Shown: positions 12,340 through 27,300 of the stretch, piece after piece
Layout of the letters: every line of letters begins with the position of its first letter
Numbering within the stretch: the stretch's first letter is position 1
Origin: Trichostrongylus colubriformis
Lineage: Eukaryota > Nematoda > Chromadorea > Rhabditida > Trichostrongylidae
Reading direction: 5' to 3'
DNA length: 64,000 bases
NCBI GenBank assembly: GCA_963978905.1
Contig: OZ022261.1
Location: 1,179,992 to 1,243,991, forward strand
The notes under the pieces: generated by a model
Seen by the model: only the letters and a program-made list of their open reading frames with translations
Told to the model about the DNA's origin: nothing
Database searches by the model: none
Made by a program: the position numbers and the translations under genes

Positions 12340-15300
12340 TTGATAATATTCCTTAAAAGAGTTGTCTTGACATTGAAATTTTTAGCAGTCCTCAAATGCC
12401 TGAGGGCTTTTACTGGTAATGTCCACCAGGGGCGGAGTTTTCTGGTGGACGTGCCTCTCCATGAAGTGCACTCCCCTTTATCGATGTCACTAGTACAGAT
12501 TCCTCTCGATTTCCACAGGGATACCTTTTAAATCGCTTGATAATTATCATCAAGCGATCACCTGTCATTGATCTCTGCCCCACCGTAGGGCACCGGTGCA
12601 GCCTTTCCGAGACACCAGGGTGGCCTTTTCTTGAACAACCAATTTTTTTATTGATACTGTAATTTCAAAGACAAATCAAACAATTTTGTATTAAAGTATA
12701 GCATGTGTTCACCACAAAAAATTGATAATATTCCTTAAAAGAGTTGTTTTGACATTGAAATTTTTAGCAGTTCTCAAATGCCTGAGGGATTTCACTGGTA
12801 ATGTCCACCAGGAGCGGAGTTTTCTGGTGGGCGTGCCTCTCCATGAAGTGTATTCACCTTTATCGATGTCACTAGCACAGATTCCTTTCAATTTCCACAG
12901 GGATACCTTTTAAATCGCTTGATAATTATCATCAAGTGATCACCTGTTATTGATCTCTGCCCCACCGCAGGGCACAGTTCAACCCTTTAAGGGCCCCCAA
13001 TTTTTTTATTGATACTGTAATTTCAAAGACAAATCAAACGATTTTGTGTTAAAGTATAGCATGTGTTCTCCACAAAATTTAATAATATTCCTTAAAAGAG
13101 TTGTCTTGACATTGAAATATTTTGCAGTTCTCAAATGCCTGAGGGCTTTTACTGGTAATGTCCACCAGGGGCGGAGTTATCAGGTGGGTGTGCCTCTCCA
13201 TGAAGTGTACTCACCTTTATCGATGTCACTAGTACAGATTCCTTTCAATTTCCACAGGGATACCTTTTAAATCGCTTGATAATTATCATCAAGCGATCAC
13301 CTGTTATTGATCTCTGCCCCACCGTAGGGCACCGGTGCAGCCTTTCCGAGACACCAGGGTGGCCTTTTCTTGAACAACCAATTTTTTTATTGATACTGTA
13401 ATTTCAAAGACAAATCAAACAGTTTTGTATTAAAGTATGGCATGTGTTCACCACAAAAAATTGATAATATTCCTTAAAATAGTTGTCTTGACATTGAAAT
13501 TTTTAGCAGTTCTCAAATGCCTGAGGGCTTTTACTGGTAATGTCCACCAGGGGCGGAGTTTTCTGGTGGGCGTGCCTCTCCATGAAGTGCACTCCCCTTT
13601 ATCGATGTCACTAGTACAGATTCCTCTCGATTTCCACAGGGATACCTTTTAAATCGTTTGATAATTATCATCAAGCGATCACCTGTTATTGATCTCTGCC
13701 CCACCGCAGGGCACAGTTCAACCCTTTAAGGGCCCCCAATTTTTTTATTGATACTGTAATTTCAAAGACAAATCAAACGATTTTGTATTAAAGTATAGCA
13801 TGTGTTCTCCACAAAAAATTAATAATATTCCTTAAAAGAGTTGTCTTGACATTGAAATTTTTAGCAGTTCTCAAATGCCTGAGGGCTTTTACTGGTAATG
13901 TCCACCAGGGGCGGAGTTTTCTGGTGGGCGTGCCTCTCCATGAAGTGTACTCCCCTTTATCAATGGCACGAGTACAGATTCCTCTCGATTTCCACAGGGA
14001 CACCTTTTAAATCGCCTGATAATTATCATCAAGCGATCACCTGTTATTGATCTCTGCCCCACCGTAGGGCACCGGTGCAGCCTTTCCGAGACACCAGGGT
14101 GGCCTTTTCTTGAACAACCAATTTTTTTATTGATACTGTAATTTCAAAGACAAATCAAACAGTTCTGTATTAAAGTATGGCATGTGTTCACCACAAAAAA
14201 TTGATAATATTTCTTGAAAGAGTTGTCCTGACATTGAAATATTTTGCAGTTCTCAAATGCCTGAGGGCTTTTACTGGTAATGTCCACCAGGGGCGGAGTT
14301 TTCAGGTGGGTGTGCCTCTCCATAAAGTGTACTCACCTTTATCGATGTCACTAGTACAGATTCCTCTCGATTTCCACAGGGATACCTTTTAAATCGCTTG
14401 ATAATTATCATCAAGCGATCACCTGTTATTGATCTCTGCCCCACCGCAGGGCACAGTTCAACCCTTTAAGGGCCCCCAATTTTTTTATTGATACTGTAAT
14501 TTCAAAGACAAATCAAACGATTTTGTATTAAAGTATAGCATGTGTTCTCCACAAAAAATTAATAATATTCCTTAAAAGAGTTGTCTTGACATTGAAATTT
14601 TTAGCAGTTCTCAAATGCCTGAGGGCTTTTACTGGTAATGTCCACCAGGGGCGGAGTTTTCTGGTGGGCGTGCCTCTCCATGAAGTGCACTCCCCTTTAT
14701 CGATGTCACTAGTACAGATTCCTCTCGATTTCCACAGGGATACCTTTTAAATCGTTTGATAATTATCATCAAGCGATCACCTGTTATTGATCTCTGCCCC
14801 ACCGCAGGGCACAGTTCAACCCTTTAAGGGCCCCCAATTTTTTTATTGATACTGTAATTTCAAAGACAAATCAAACGATTTTGTATTAAAGTATAGCATA
14901 TGTTCTCCACAAAAAATTAATAATATTCCTTGAAAGAGTTGTCTTGACATTGAAATTTTTAGCAGTTCTCAAATGCCTGAGGGCTTTTACTGGTAATGTC
15001 CACCAGGGGCGGAGTTTTCTGGTGGGCGTGCCTCTCCATGAAGTGTACTCCCCTTTATCAATGGCACGAGTACAGATTCCTCTCGATTTCCACAGGGACA
15101 CCTTTTAAATCGCCTGATAATTATCATCAAGCGATCACCTGTTATTGATCTCTGCCCCACCGTAGGGCACCGGTGCAGCCTTTCCGAGACACCAGGGTGG
15201 CCTTTTCTTGAACAACCAATTTTTTTATTGATACTGTAATTTCAAAGACAAATCAAACAGTTCTGTATTAAAGTATGGCATGTGTTCACCACAAAAAATT

Positions 15301-18300
15301 GATAATATTTCTTGAAAGAGTTGTCTTGACATTGAAATATTTTGCAGTTCTCAAATGCCTGAGGGCTTTTACTGGTAATGTCCACCAGGGGCGGAGTTTT
15401 CAGGTGGGTGTGCCTCTCCATAAAGTGTACTCACCTTTATCGATGTCACTAGTACAGATTCCTCTCGATTTCCACAGGGATTCCTTTTAAATCGCTTGAT
15501 AATTATCATCAAGCGATCACCTGTTATTGATCTCTGCCCCACCGCAGGGCACAGTTCAACCCTTTAAGGGCCCCCAATTTTTTTATTGATACTGTAATTT
15601 CAAAGACAAATCAAACGATTTTGTATTAAAGTATAGCATGTGTTCTCCACAAAAAATTAATAATATTCCTTAAAAGAGTTGTCTTGACATTGAAATTTTT
15701 AGCAGTTCTCAAATGCCTGAGGGCTTTTACTGGTAATGTCCACCAGGGGCGGAGTTTTCTGGTGGGCGTGCCTCTCCATGAAGTGTACTCCCCTTTATCA
15801 ATGGCACGAGTACAGATTCCTTTCAATTTCCACAGGGATACCTTTTAAATCGCTTGATAATTATCATCAAGCGATCACCTGTTATTGATCTCTGCCCCAC
15901 CGTAGGGCACCGGTGCAGCCTTTCCGAGACACCAGGGTGGCCTTTTCTTGAGCAACCAATTTTTTTATTGATACTGTAATTTCAAAGACAAATCAAACAA
16001 TTTTGTATTAAAGTATAGCATGTGTTCACCACAAAAAATTGATAATATTCCTTAAAAGAGTTGTCTTGACATTGAAATTTTTAGCAGTCCTCAAATGCCT
16101 GAGGGCTTTTACTGGTAATGTCCACCAGGGGCGGAGTTTTCTGGTGGACGTGCCTCTCCATGAAGTGCACTCCCCTTTATCGATGTCACTAGTACAGATT
16201 CCTCTCGATTTCCACAGGGATACCTTTTAAATCGCTTGATAATTATCATCAAGCGATCACCTGTTATTGATCTCTGCCCCACCGTAGGGCACCGGTGCAG
16301 CCTTTCCGAGACACCAGGGTGGCCTTTTCTTGAACAACCAATTTTTTTATTGATACTGTAATTTCAAAGACAAATCAAACAATTTTGTATTAAAGTATAG
16401 CATGTGTTCACCACAAAAAATTGATAATATTCCTTAAAAGAGTTGTTTTGACATTGAAATTTTTAGCAGTTCTCAAATGCCTGAGGGATTTCACTGGTAA
16501 TGTCCACCAGGAGCGGAGTTTTCTGGTGGGCGTGCCTCTCCATGAAGTGTATTCACCTTTATCGATGTCACTAGCACAGATTCCTTTCAATTTCCACAGG
16601 GATACCTTTTAAATCGCTTGATAATTATCATCAAGTGATCACCTGTTATTGATCTCTGCCCCACCGCAGGGCACAGTTCAACCCTTTAAGGGCCCCCAAT
16701 TTTTTTATTGATACTGTAATTTCAAAGACAAATCAAACGATTTTGTGTTAAAGTATAGCATGTGTTCTCCACAAAATTTAATAATATTCCTTAAAAGAGT
16801 TGTCTTGACATTGAAATATTTTGCAGTTCTCAAATGCCTGAGGGCTTTTACTGGTAGTGTCCACCAGGGGCGGAGTTTTCTGGTGGGCGTGCCTCTCCAT
16901 GAAGTGTACTCCCCTTTATCAATGGCACGAGTACAGATTCCTCTCGATTTCCACAGGGATACCTTTTAAATCGCTTGATAATTATCATCAAGCGATCACC
17001 TGTTATTGATCTCTGCCCCACCGTAGGGCACCGGTGCAGCCTTTCCGAGACACCAGGGTGGCCTTTTCTTGAACAACCAATTTTTTTATTGATACTGTAA
17101 TTTCAAAGACAAATCAAACAGTTTTGTGTTAAAGTATAGCATGTGTTCACCACAAAAAATTGATAATATTCCTTAAAAGAGTTGTCTTGACATTGAAATT
17201 TTTAGCAGTCCTCAAATGCCTGAGGGCTTTTACTGGTAATGTCCACCAGGGGCGGAGTTTTCTGGTGGGCGTGCCTCTCCATGAAGTGTACTCCCCTTTA
17301 TCAATGGCACGAGTACAGATTCCTTTCAATTTCCACAGGGATACCTTTTAAATCGCTTGATAATTATCATCAAGCGATCACCTGTTATTGATCTCTGCCC
17401 CACCGTAGGGCACAGTTCAACCCTTTAAGGGCCCCCAATTTTTTTATTGATACTGTAATTTCAAAGACAAATCAAACGATTTTGTGTTAAAGTATAGCAT
17501 GTGTTCTCCACAAAATTTAATAATATTCCTTAAAAGAGTTGTCTTGACATTGAAATATTTTGCAGTTCTCAAATGCCTGAGGGCTTTTGCTGGTAATGTC
17601 CACCAGGGGCGGAGTTATCAGGTGGGTGTGCCTCTCCATGAAGTGTACTCACCTTTATCGATGTCACTAGTACAGATTCCTTTCAATTTCCACAGGGATA
17701 CCTTTTAAATCGCTTGATAATTATCATCAAGCGATCACCTGTTATTGATCTCTGCCCCACCGTAGGGCACCGGTGCAGCCTTTCCGAGACACCAGGGTGG
17801 CCTTTTCTTGAACAACCAATTTTTTTATTGATACTGTAATTTCAAAGACAAATCAAACAGTTTTGTATTAAAGTATGGCATGTGTTCACCACAAAAAATT
17901 GATAATATTCCTTAAAATAGTTGTCTTGACATTGAAATTTTTAGCAGTTCTCAAATGCCTGAGGGCTTTTACTGGTAATGTCCACCAGGGGCGGAGTTTT
18001 CTGGTGGGCGTGCCTCTCCATGAAGTGCACTCCCCTTTATCGATGTCACTAGTACAGATTCCTCTCGATTTCCACAGGGATACCTTTTAAATCGTTTGAT
18101 AATTATCATCAAGCGATCACCTGTTATTGATCTCTGCCCCACCGCAGGGCACAGTTCAACCCTTTAAGGGCCCCCAATTTTTTTATTGATACTGTAATTT
18201 CAAAGGCAAATCAAACGATTTTGTATTAAAGTATAGCATGTGTTCTCCACAAAAAATTAATAATATTCCTTAAAAGAGTTGTCTTGACATTGAAATTTTT

Positions 18301-21300
18301 AGCAGTTCTCAAATGCCTGAGGGCTTTTACTGGTAATGTCCACCAGGGGCGGAGTTTTCTGGTGGGCGTGCCTCTCCATGAAGTGTACTCCCCTTTATCA
18401 ATGGCACGAGTACAGATTCCTCTCGATTTCCACAGGGACACCTTTTGAATCGCCTGATAATTATCATCAAGCGATCACCTGTTATTGATCTCTGCCCCAC
18501 CGTAGGGCACCGGTGCAGCCTTTCCGAGACACCAGGGTGGCCTTTTCTTGAACAACCAATTTTTTTATTGATACTGTAATTTCAAAGACAAATCAAACAG
18601 TTCTGTATTAAAGTATGGCATGTGTTCACCACAAAAAATTGATAATATTTCTTGAAAGAGTTGTCCTGACATTGAAATATTTTGCAGTTCTCAAATGCCT
18701 GAGGGCTTTTACTGGTAATGTCCACCAGGGGCGGAGTTTTCAGGTGGGTGTGCCTCTCCATAAAGTGTACTCACCTTTATCGATGTCACTAGTACAGATT
18801 CCTCTCGATTTCCACAGGGATACCTTTTAAATCGCTTGATAATTATCATCAAGCGATCACCTGTTATTGATCTCTGCCCCACCGCAGGGCACAGTTCAAC
18901 CCTTTAAGGGCCCCCAATTTTTTTATTGATACTGTAATTTCAAAGACAAATCAAACGATTTTGTATTAAAGTATAGCATGTGTTCTCCACAAAAAATTAA
19001 TAATATTCCTTAAAAGAGTTGTCTTGACATTGAAATTTTTAGCAGTTCTCAAATGCCTGAGGGCTTTTACTGGTAATGTCCACCAGGGGCGGAGTTTTCT
19101 GGTGGGCGTGCCTCTCCATGAAGTGCACTCCCCTTTATCGATGTCACTAGTACAGATTCCTCTCGATTTCCACAGGGATACCTTTTAAATCGTTTGATAA
19201 TTATCATCAAGCGATCACCTGTTATTGATCTCTGCCCCACCGTAGGGCACCGGTGCAGCCTTTCCGAGACACCAGGGTGGCCTTTTCTTGAACAACCAAT
19301 TTTTTTATTGATACTGTAATTTCAAAGACAAATCAAACAGTTCTGTATTAAAGTATGGCATGTGTTCACCACAAAAAATTGATAATATTTCTTGAAAGAG
19401 TTGTCTTGACATTGAAATTTTTAGCAGTTCTCAAATGCCTGAGGGCTTTTACTGGTAATGTCCACCAGGGGCGGAGTTTTCTGGTGGGCGTGCCTCTCCA
19501 TGAAGTGTACTCCCCTTTATCAATGGCACGAGTACAGATTCCTCTCGATTTCCACAGGGACACCTTTTAAATCGCCTTATAATTATCATCAAGCGATCAC
19601 CTGTTATTGATCTCTGCCCCACCGTAGGGCACCGGTGCAGCCTTTCCGAGACACCAGGGTGGCCTTTTCTTGAACAACCAATTTTTTTATTGATACTGTA
19701 ATTTCAAAGACAAATCAAACAGTTCTGTATTAAAGTATGGCATGTGTTCACCACAAAAAATTGATAATATTTCTTGAAAGAGTTGTCTTGACATTGAAAT
19801 ATTTTGCAGTTCTCAAATGCCTGAGGGCTTTTACTGGTAATGTCCACCAGGGGCGGAGTTTTCAGGTGGGTGTGCCTCTCCATAAAGTGTACTCACCTTT
19901 ATCGATGTCACTAGTACAGATTCCTCTCGATTTCCACAGGGATACCTTTTAAATCGCTTGATAATTATCATCAAGCGATCACCTGTTATTGATCTCTGCC
20001 CCACCGCAGGGCACAGTTCAACCCTTTAAGGGCCCCCAATTTTTTTATTGATACTGTAATTTCAAAGACAAATCAAACGATTTTGTATTAAAGTATAGCA
20101 TATGTTCTCCACAAAAAATTAATAATATTCCTTGAAAGAGTTGTCTTGACATTGAAATTTTTAGCAGTTCTCAAATGCCTGAGGGCTTTTACTGGTAATG
20201 TCCACCAGGGGCGGAGTTTTCTGGTGGGCGTGCCTCTCCATGAAGTGTACTCCCCTTTATCAATGGCACGAGTACAGATTCCTCTCGATTTCCACAGGGA
20301 CACCTTTTAAATCGCCTTATAATTATCATCAAGCGATCACCTGTTATTGATCTCTGCCCCACCGTAGGGCACCGGTGCAGCCTTTCCGAGACACCAGGGT
20401 GGCCTTTTCTTGAACAACCAATTTTTTTATTGATACTGTAATTTCAAAGACAAATCAAACAGTTCTGTATTAAAGTATGGCATGTGTTCACCACAAAAAA
20501 TTGATAATATTTCTTGAAAGAGTTGTCTTGACATTGAAATATTTTGCAGTTCTCAAATGCCTGAGGGCTTTTACTGGTAATGTCCACCAGGGGCGGAGTT
20601 TTCAGGTGGGTGTGCCTCTCCATAAAGTGTACTCCCCTTTATCAATGGCACGAGTACAGATTCCTTTCAATTTCCACAGGGATACCTTTTAAATCGCTTG
20701 ATAATTATCATCAAGCGATCACCTGTTATTGATCTCTGCCCCACCGCAGGGCACAGTTCAACCCTTTAAGGGCCCCCAATTTTTTTATTGATACTGTAAT
20801 TTCAAAGACAAATCAAACGATTTTGTATTAAAGTATAGCATGTGTTCTCCACAAAAAATTAATAATATTCCTTAAAAGAGTTGTCTTGACATTGAAATAT
20901 TTTGCAGTTCTCAAATGCCTGAGGGCTTTTACTGGTAATGTCCACCAGGGGCGGAGTTATCAGGTGGGTGTGCCTCTCCATGAAGTGTACTCACCTTTAT
21001 CGATGTCACTAGCACAGATTCCTTTCAATTTCCACAGGGATACCTTTTAAATCGCTTGATAATTATCATCAAGCGATCACCTGTTATTGATCTCTGCCCC
21101 ACCGTAGGGCACCGGTGCAGCCTTTCCGAGACACCAGGGTGGCCTTTTCTTGAACAACCAATTTTTTTATTGATACTGTAATTTCAAAGACAAATCAAAC
21201 AGTTTTGTATTAAAGTATAGCATGTGTTCACCACAAAAAATTGATAATATTCCTTAAAAGAGTTGTCTTGACATTGAAATTTTTAGCAGTCCTCAAATGC

Positions 21301-24300
21301 CTGAGGGCTTTTACTGGTAATGTCCACCAGGGGCGGAGTTTTCTGGTGGACGTGCCTCTCCATGAAGTGCACTCCCCTTTATCGATGTCACTAGTACAGA
21401 TTCCTCTCGATTTCCACAGGGATACCTTTTAAATCGCTTGATAATTATCATCAAGCGATCACCTGTTATTGATCTCTGCCCCACCGTAGGGCACCGGTGC
21501 AGCCTTTCCGAGACACCAGGGTGGCCTTTTCTTGAACAACCAATTTTTTTATTGATACTGTAATTTCAAAGACAAATCAAACAATTTTGTATTAAAGTAT
21601 AGCATGTGTTCACCACAAAAAATTGATAATATTCCTTAAAAGAGTTGTTTTGACATTGAAATTTTTAGCAGTTCTCAAATGCCTGAGGGATTTCACTGGT
21701 AATGTCCACCAGGAGCGGAGTTTTCTGGTGGGCGTGCCTCTCCATGAAGTGTATTCACCTTTATCGATGTCACTAGCACAGATTCCTTTCAATTTCCACA
21801 GGGATACCTTTTAAATCGCTTGATAATTATCATCAAGTGATCACCTGTTATTGATCTCTGCCCCACCGCAGGGCACAGTTCAACCCTTTAAGGGCCCCCA
21901 ATTTTTTTATTGATACTGTAATTTCAAAGACAAATCAAACGATTTTGTGTTAAAGTATAGCATGTGTTCTCCACAAAATTTAATAATATTCCTTAAAAGA
22001 GTTGTCTTGACATTGAAATATTTTGCAGTTCTCAAATGCCTGAGGGCTTTTACTGGTAATGTCCACCAGGGGCGGAGTTATCAGGTGGGTGTGCCTCTCC
22101 ATGAAGTGTACTCACCTTTATCGATGTCACTAGTACAGATTCCTTTCAATTTCCACAGGGATACCTTTTAAATCGCTTGATAATTATCATCAAGCGATCA
22201 CCTGTTATTGATCTCTGCCCCACCGTAGGGCACCGGTGCAGCCTTTCCGAGACACCAGGGTGGCCTTTTCTTGAACAACCAATTTTTTTATTGATACTGT
22301 AATTTCAAAGACAAATCAAACAGTTTTGTATTAAAGTATGGCATGTGTTCACCACAAAAAATTGATAATATTCCTTAAAATAGTTGTCTTGACATTGAAA
22401 TTTTTAGCAGTTCTCAAATGCCTGAGTGCTTTTACTGGTAATGTCCACCAGGGGCGGAGTTTTCTGGTGGGCGTGCCTCTCCATGAAGTGCACTCCCCTT
22501 TATCGATGTCACTAGTACAGATTCCTCTCGATTTCCACAGGGATACCTTTTAAATCGTTTGATAATTATCATCAAGCGATCACCTGTTATTGATCTCTGC
22601 CCCACCGCAGGGCACAGTTCAACCCTTTAAGGGCCCCCAATTTTTTTATTGATACTGTAATTTCAAAGACAAATCAAACGATTTTGTATTAAAGTATAGC
22701 ATGTGTTCTCCACAAAAAATTAATAATATTCCTTAAAAGAGTTGTCTTGACATTGAAATTTTTAGCAGTTCTCAAATGCCTGAGGGCTTTTACTGGTAAT
22801 GTCCACCAGGGGCGGAGTTTTCTGGTGGGCGTGCCTCTCCATGAAGTGTACTCCCCTTTATCAATGGCACGAGTACAGATTCCTCTCGATTTCCACAGGG
22901 ACACCTTTTAAATCGCCTGATAATTATCATCAAGCGATCACCTGTTATTGATCTCTGCCCCACCGTAGGGCACCGGTGCAGCCTTTCCGAGACACCAGGG
23001 TGGCCTTTTCTTGAACAACCAATTTTTTTATTGATACTGTAATTTCAAAGACAAATCAAACAGTTCTGTATTAAAGTATGGCATGTGTTCACCACAAAAA
23101 ATTGATAATATTTCTTGAAAGAGTTGTCCTGACATTGAAATATTTTGCAGTTCTCAAATGCCTGAGGGCTTTTACTGGTAATGTCCACCAGGGGCGGAGT
23201 TTTCAGGTGGGTGTGCCTCTCCATAAAGTGTACTCACCTTTATCGATGTCACTAGTACAGATTCCTCTCGATTTCCACAGGGATACCTTTTAAATCGCTT
23301 GATAATTATCATCAAGCGATCACCTGTTATTGATCTCTGCCCCACCGCAGGGCACAGTTCAACCCTTTAAGGGCCCCCAATTTTTTTATTGATACTGTAA
23401 TTTCAAAGACAAATCAAACGATTTTGTATTAAAGTATAGCATGTGTTCTCCACAAAAAATTAATAATATTCCTTAAAAGAGTTGTCTTGACATTGAAATT
23501 TTTAGCAGTTCTCAAATGCCTGAGGGCTTTTACTGGTAATGTCCACCAGGGGCGGAGTTTTCTGGTGGGCGTGCCTCTCCATGAAGTGCACTCCCCTTTA
23601 TCGATGTCACTAGTACAGATTCCTCTCGATTTCCACAGGGATACCTTTTAAATCGTTTGATAATTATCATCAAGCGATCACCTGTTATTGATCTCTGCCC
23701 CACCGCAGGGCACAGTTCAACCCTTTAAGGGCCCCCAATTTTTTTATTGATACTGTAATTTCAAAGACAAATCAAACGATTTTGTATTAAAGTATAGCAT
23801 ATGTTCTCCACAAAAAATTAATAATATTCCTTGAAAGAGTTGTCTTGACATTGAAATTTTTAGCAGTTCTCAAATGCCTGAGGGCTTTTACTGGTAATGT
23901 CCACCAGGGGCGGAGTTTTCTGGTGGGCGTGCCTCTCCATGAAGTGTACTCCCCTTTATCAATGGCACGAGTACAGATTCCTCTCGATTTCCACAGGGAC
24001 ACCTTTTAAATCGCCTGATAATTATCATCAAGCGATCACCTGTTATTGATCTCTGCCCCACCGTAGGGCACCGGTGCAGCCTTTCCGAGACACCAGGGTG
24101 GCCTTTTCTTGAACAACCAATTTTTTTATTGATACTGTAATTTCAAAGACAAATCAAACAGTTCTGTATTAAAGTATGGCATGTGTTCACCACAAAAAAT
24201 TGATAATATTTCTTGAAAGAGTTGTCTTGACATTGAAATATTTTGCAGTTCTCAAATGCCTGAGGGCTTTTACTGGTAATGTCCACCAGGGGCGGAGTTT

Positions 24301-27300
24301 TCAGGTGGGTGTGCCTCTCCATAAAGTGTACTCACCTTTATCGATGTCACTAGTACAGATTCCTCTCGATTTCCACAGGGATTCCTTTTAAATCGCTTGA
24401 TAATTATCATCAAGCGATCACCTGTTATTGATCTCTGCCCCACCGCAGGGCACAGTTCAACCCTTTAAGGGCCCCCAATTTTTTTATTGATACTGTAATT
24501 TCAAAGACAAATCAAACGATTTTGTATTAAAGTATAGCATGTGTTCTCCACAAAAAATTAATAATATTCCTTAAAAGAGTTGTCTTGACATTGAAATTTT
24601 TAGCAGTTCTCAAATGCCTGAGGGCTTTTACTGGTAATGTCCACCAGGGGCGGAGTTTTCTGGTGGGCGTGCCTCTCCATGAAGTGTACTCCCCTTTATC
24701 AATGGCACGAGTACAGATTCCTCTCGATTTCCACAGGGATACCTTTTAAATCGTTTGATAATTATCATCAAGCGATCACCTGTTATTGATCTCTGCCCCA
24801 CCGTAGGGCACCGGTGCAGCCTTTCCGAGACACCAGGGTGGCCTTTTCTTGAGCAACCAATTTTTTTATTGATACTGTAATTTCAAAGACAAATCAAACA
24901 ATTTTGTATTAAAGTATAGCATGTGTTCACCACAAAAAATTGATAATATTCCTTAAAAGAGTTGTCTTGACATTGAAATTTTTAGCAGTCCTCAAATGCC
25001 TGAGGGCTTTTACTGGTAATGTCCACCAGGGGCGGAGTTTTCTGGTGGACGTGCCTCTCCATGAAGTGCACTCCCCTTTATCGATGTCACTAGTACAGAT
25101 TCCTCTCGATTTCCACAGGGATACCTTTTAAATCGCTTGATAATTATCATCAAGCGATCACCTGTTATTGATCTCTGCCCCACCGTAGGGCACCGGTGCA
25201 GCCTTTCCGAGACACCAGGGTGGCCTTTTCTTGAACAACCAATTTTTTTATTGATACTGTAATTTCAAAGACAAATCAAACAATTTTGTATTAAAGTATA
25301 GCATGTGTTCACCACAAAAAATTGATAATATTCCTTAAAAGAGTTGTTTTGACATTGAAATTTTTAGCAGTTCTCAAATGCCTGAGGGATTTCACTGGTA
25401 ATGTCCACCAGGAGCGGAGTTTTCTGGTGGGCGTGCCTCTCCATGAAGTGTATTCACCTTTATCGATGTCACTAGCACAGATTCCTTTCAATTTCCACAG
25501 GGATACCTTTTAAATCGCTTGATAATTATCATCAAGTGATCACCTGTTATTGATCTCTGCCCCACCGCAGGGCACAGTTCAACCCTTTAAGGGCCCCCAA
25601 TTTTTTTATTGATACTGTAATTTCAAAGACAAATCAAACGATTTTGTGTTAAAGTATAGCATGTGTTCTCCACAAAATTTAATAATATTCCTTAAAAGAG
25701 TTGTCTTGACATTGAAATATTTTGCAGTTCTCAAATGCCTGAGGGCTTTTACTGGTAGTGTCCACCAGGGGCGGAGTTTTCTGGTGGGCGTGCCTCTCCA
25801 TGAAGTGTACTCCCCTTTATCAATGGCACGAGTACAGATTCCTCTCGATTTCCACAGGGATACCTTTTAAATCGCTTGATAATTATCATCAAGCGATCAC
25901 CTGTTATTGATCTCTGCCCCACCGTAGGGCACCGGTGCAGCCTTTCCGAGACACCAGGGTGGCCTTTTCTTGAACAACCAATTTTTTTATTGATACTGTA
26001 ATTTCAAAGACAAATCAAACAGTTTTGTATTAAAGTATAGCATGTGTTCACCACAAAAAATTGATAATATTCCTTAAAAGAGTTGTCTTGACATTGAAAT
26101 TTTTAGCAGTCCTCAAATGCCTGAGGGCTTTTACTGGTAATGTCCACCAGGGGCGGAGTTTTCTGGTGGGCGTGCCTCTCCATGAAGTGTACTCCCCTTT
26201 ATCAATGGCACGAGTACAGATTCCTTTCAATTTCCACAGGGATACCTTTTAAATCGCTTGATAATTATCATCAAGCGATCACCTGTTATTGATCTCTGCC
26301 CCACCGTAGGGCACCGGTGCAGCCTTTCCGAGACACCAGGGTGGCCTTTTCTTGAACAACCAATTTTTTTATTGATACTGTAATTTCAAAGACAAATCAA
26401 ACAGTTTTGTATTAAAGTATGGCATGTGTTCACCACAAAAAATTGATAATATTCCTTAAAATAGTTGTCTTGACATTGAAATTTTTAGCAGTTCTCAAAT
26501 GCCTGAGGGCTTTTACTGGTAATGTCCACCAGGGGCGGAGTTTTCTGGTGGGCGTGCCTCTCCATGAAGTGTATTCACCTTTATCGATGTCACTAGCACA
26601 GATTCCTTTCAATTTCCACAGGGATACCTTTTAAATCGCTTGATAATTATCATCAAGTGATCACCTGTTATTGATCTCTGCCCCACCGCAGGGCACAGTT
26701 CAACCCTTTAAGGGCCCCCAATTTTTTTATTGATACTGTAATTTCAAAGACAAATCAAACGATTTTGTGTTAAAGTATAGCATGTGTTCTCCACAAAATT
26801 TAATAATATTCCTTAAAAGAGTTGTCTTGACATTGAAATATTTTGCAGTTCTCAAATGCCTGAGGGCTTTTACTGGTAATGTCCACCAGGGGCGGAGTTA
26901 TCAGGTGGGTGTGCCTCTCCATGAAGTGTACTCACCTTTATCGATGTCACTAGTACAGATTCCTTTCAATTTCCACAGGGATACCTTTTAAATCGCTTGA
27001 TAATTATCATCAAGCGATCACCTGTTATTGATCTCTGCCCCACCGTAGGGCACCGGTGAAGCCTTTCCGAGACACCAGGGTGGCCTTTTCTTGAACAACC
27101 AATTTTTTTATTGATACTGTAATTTCAAAGACAAATCAAACAGTTTTGTATTAAAGTATGGCATGTGTTCACCACAAAAAATTGATAATATTCCTTAAAA
27201 TAGTTGTCTTGACATTGAAATTTTTAGCAGTTCTCAAATGCCTGAGGGCTTTTACTGGTAATGTCCACCAGGGGCGGAGTTTTCTGGTGGGCGTGCCTCT

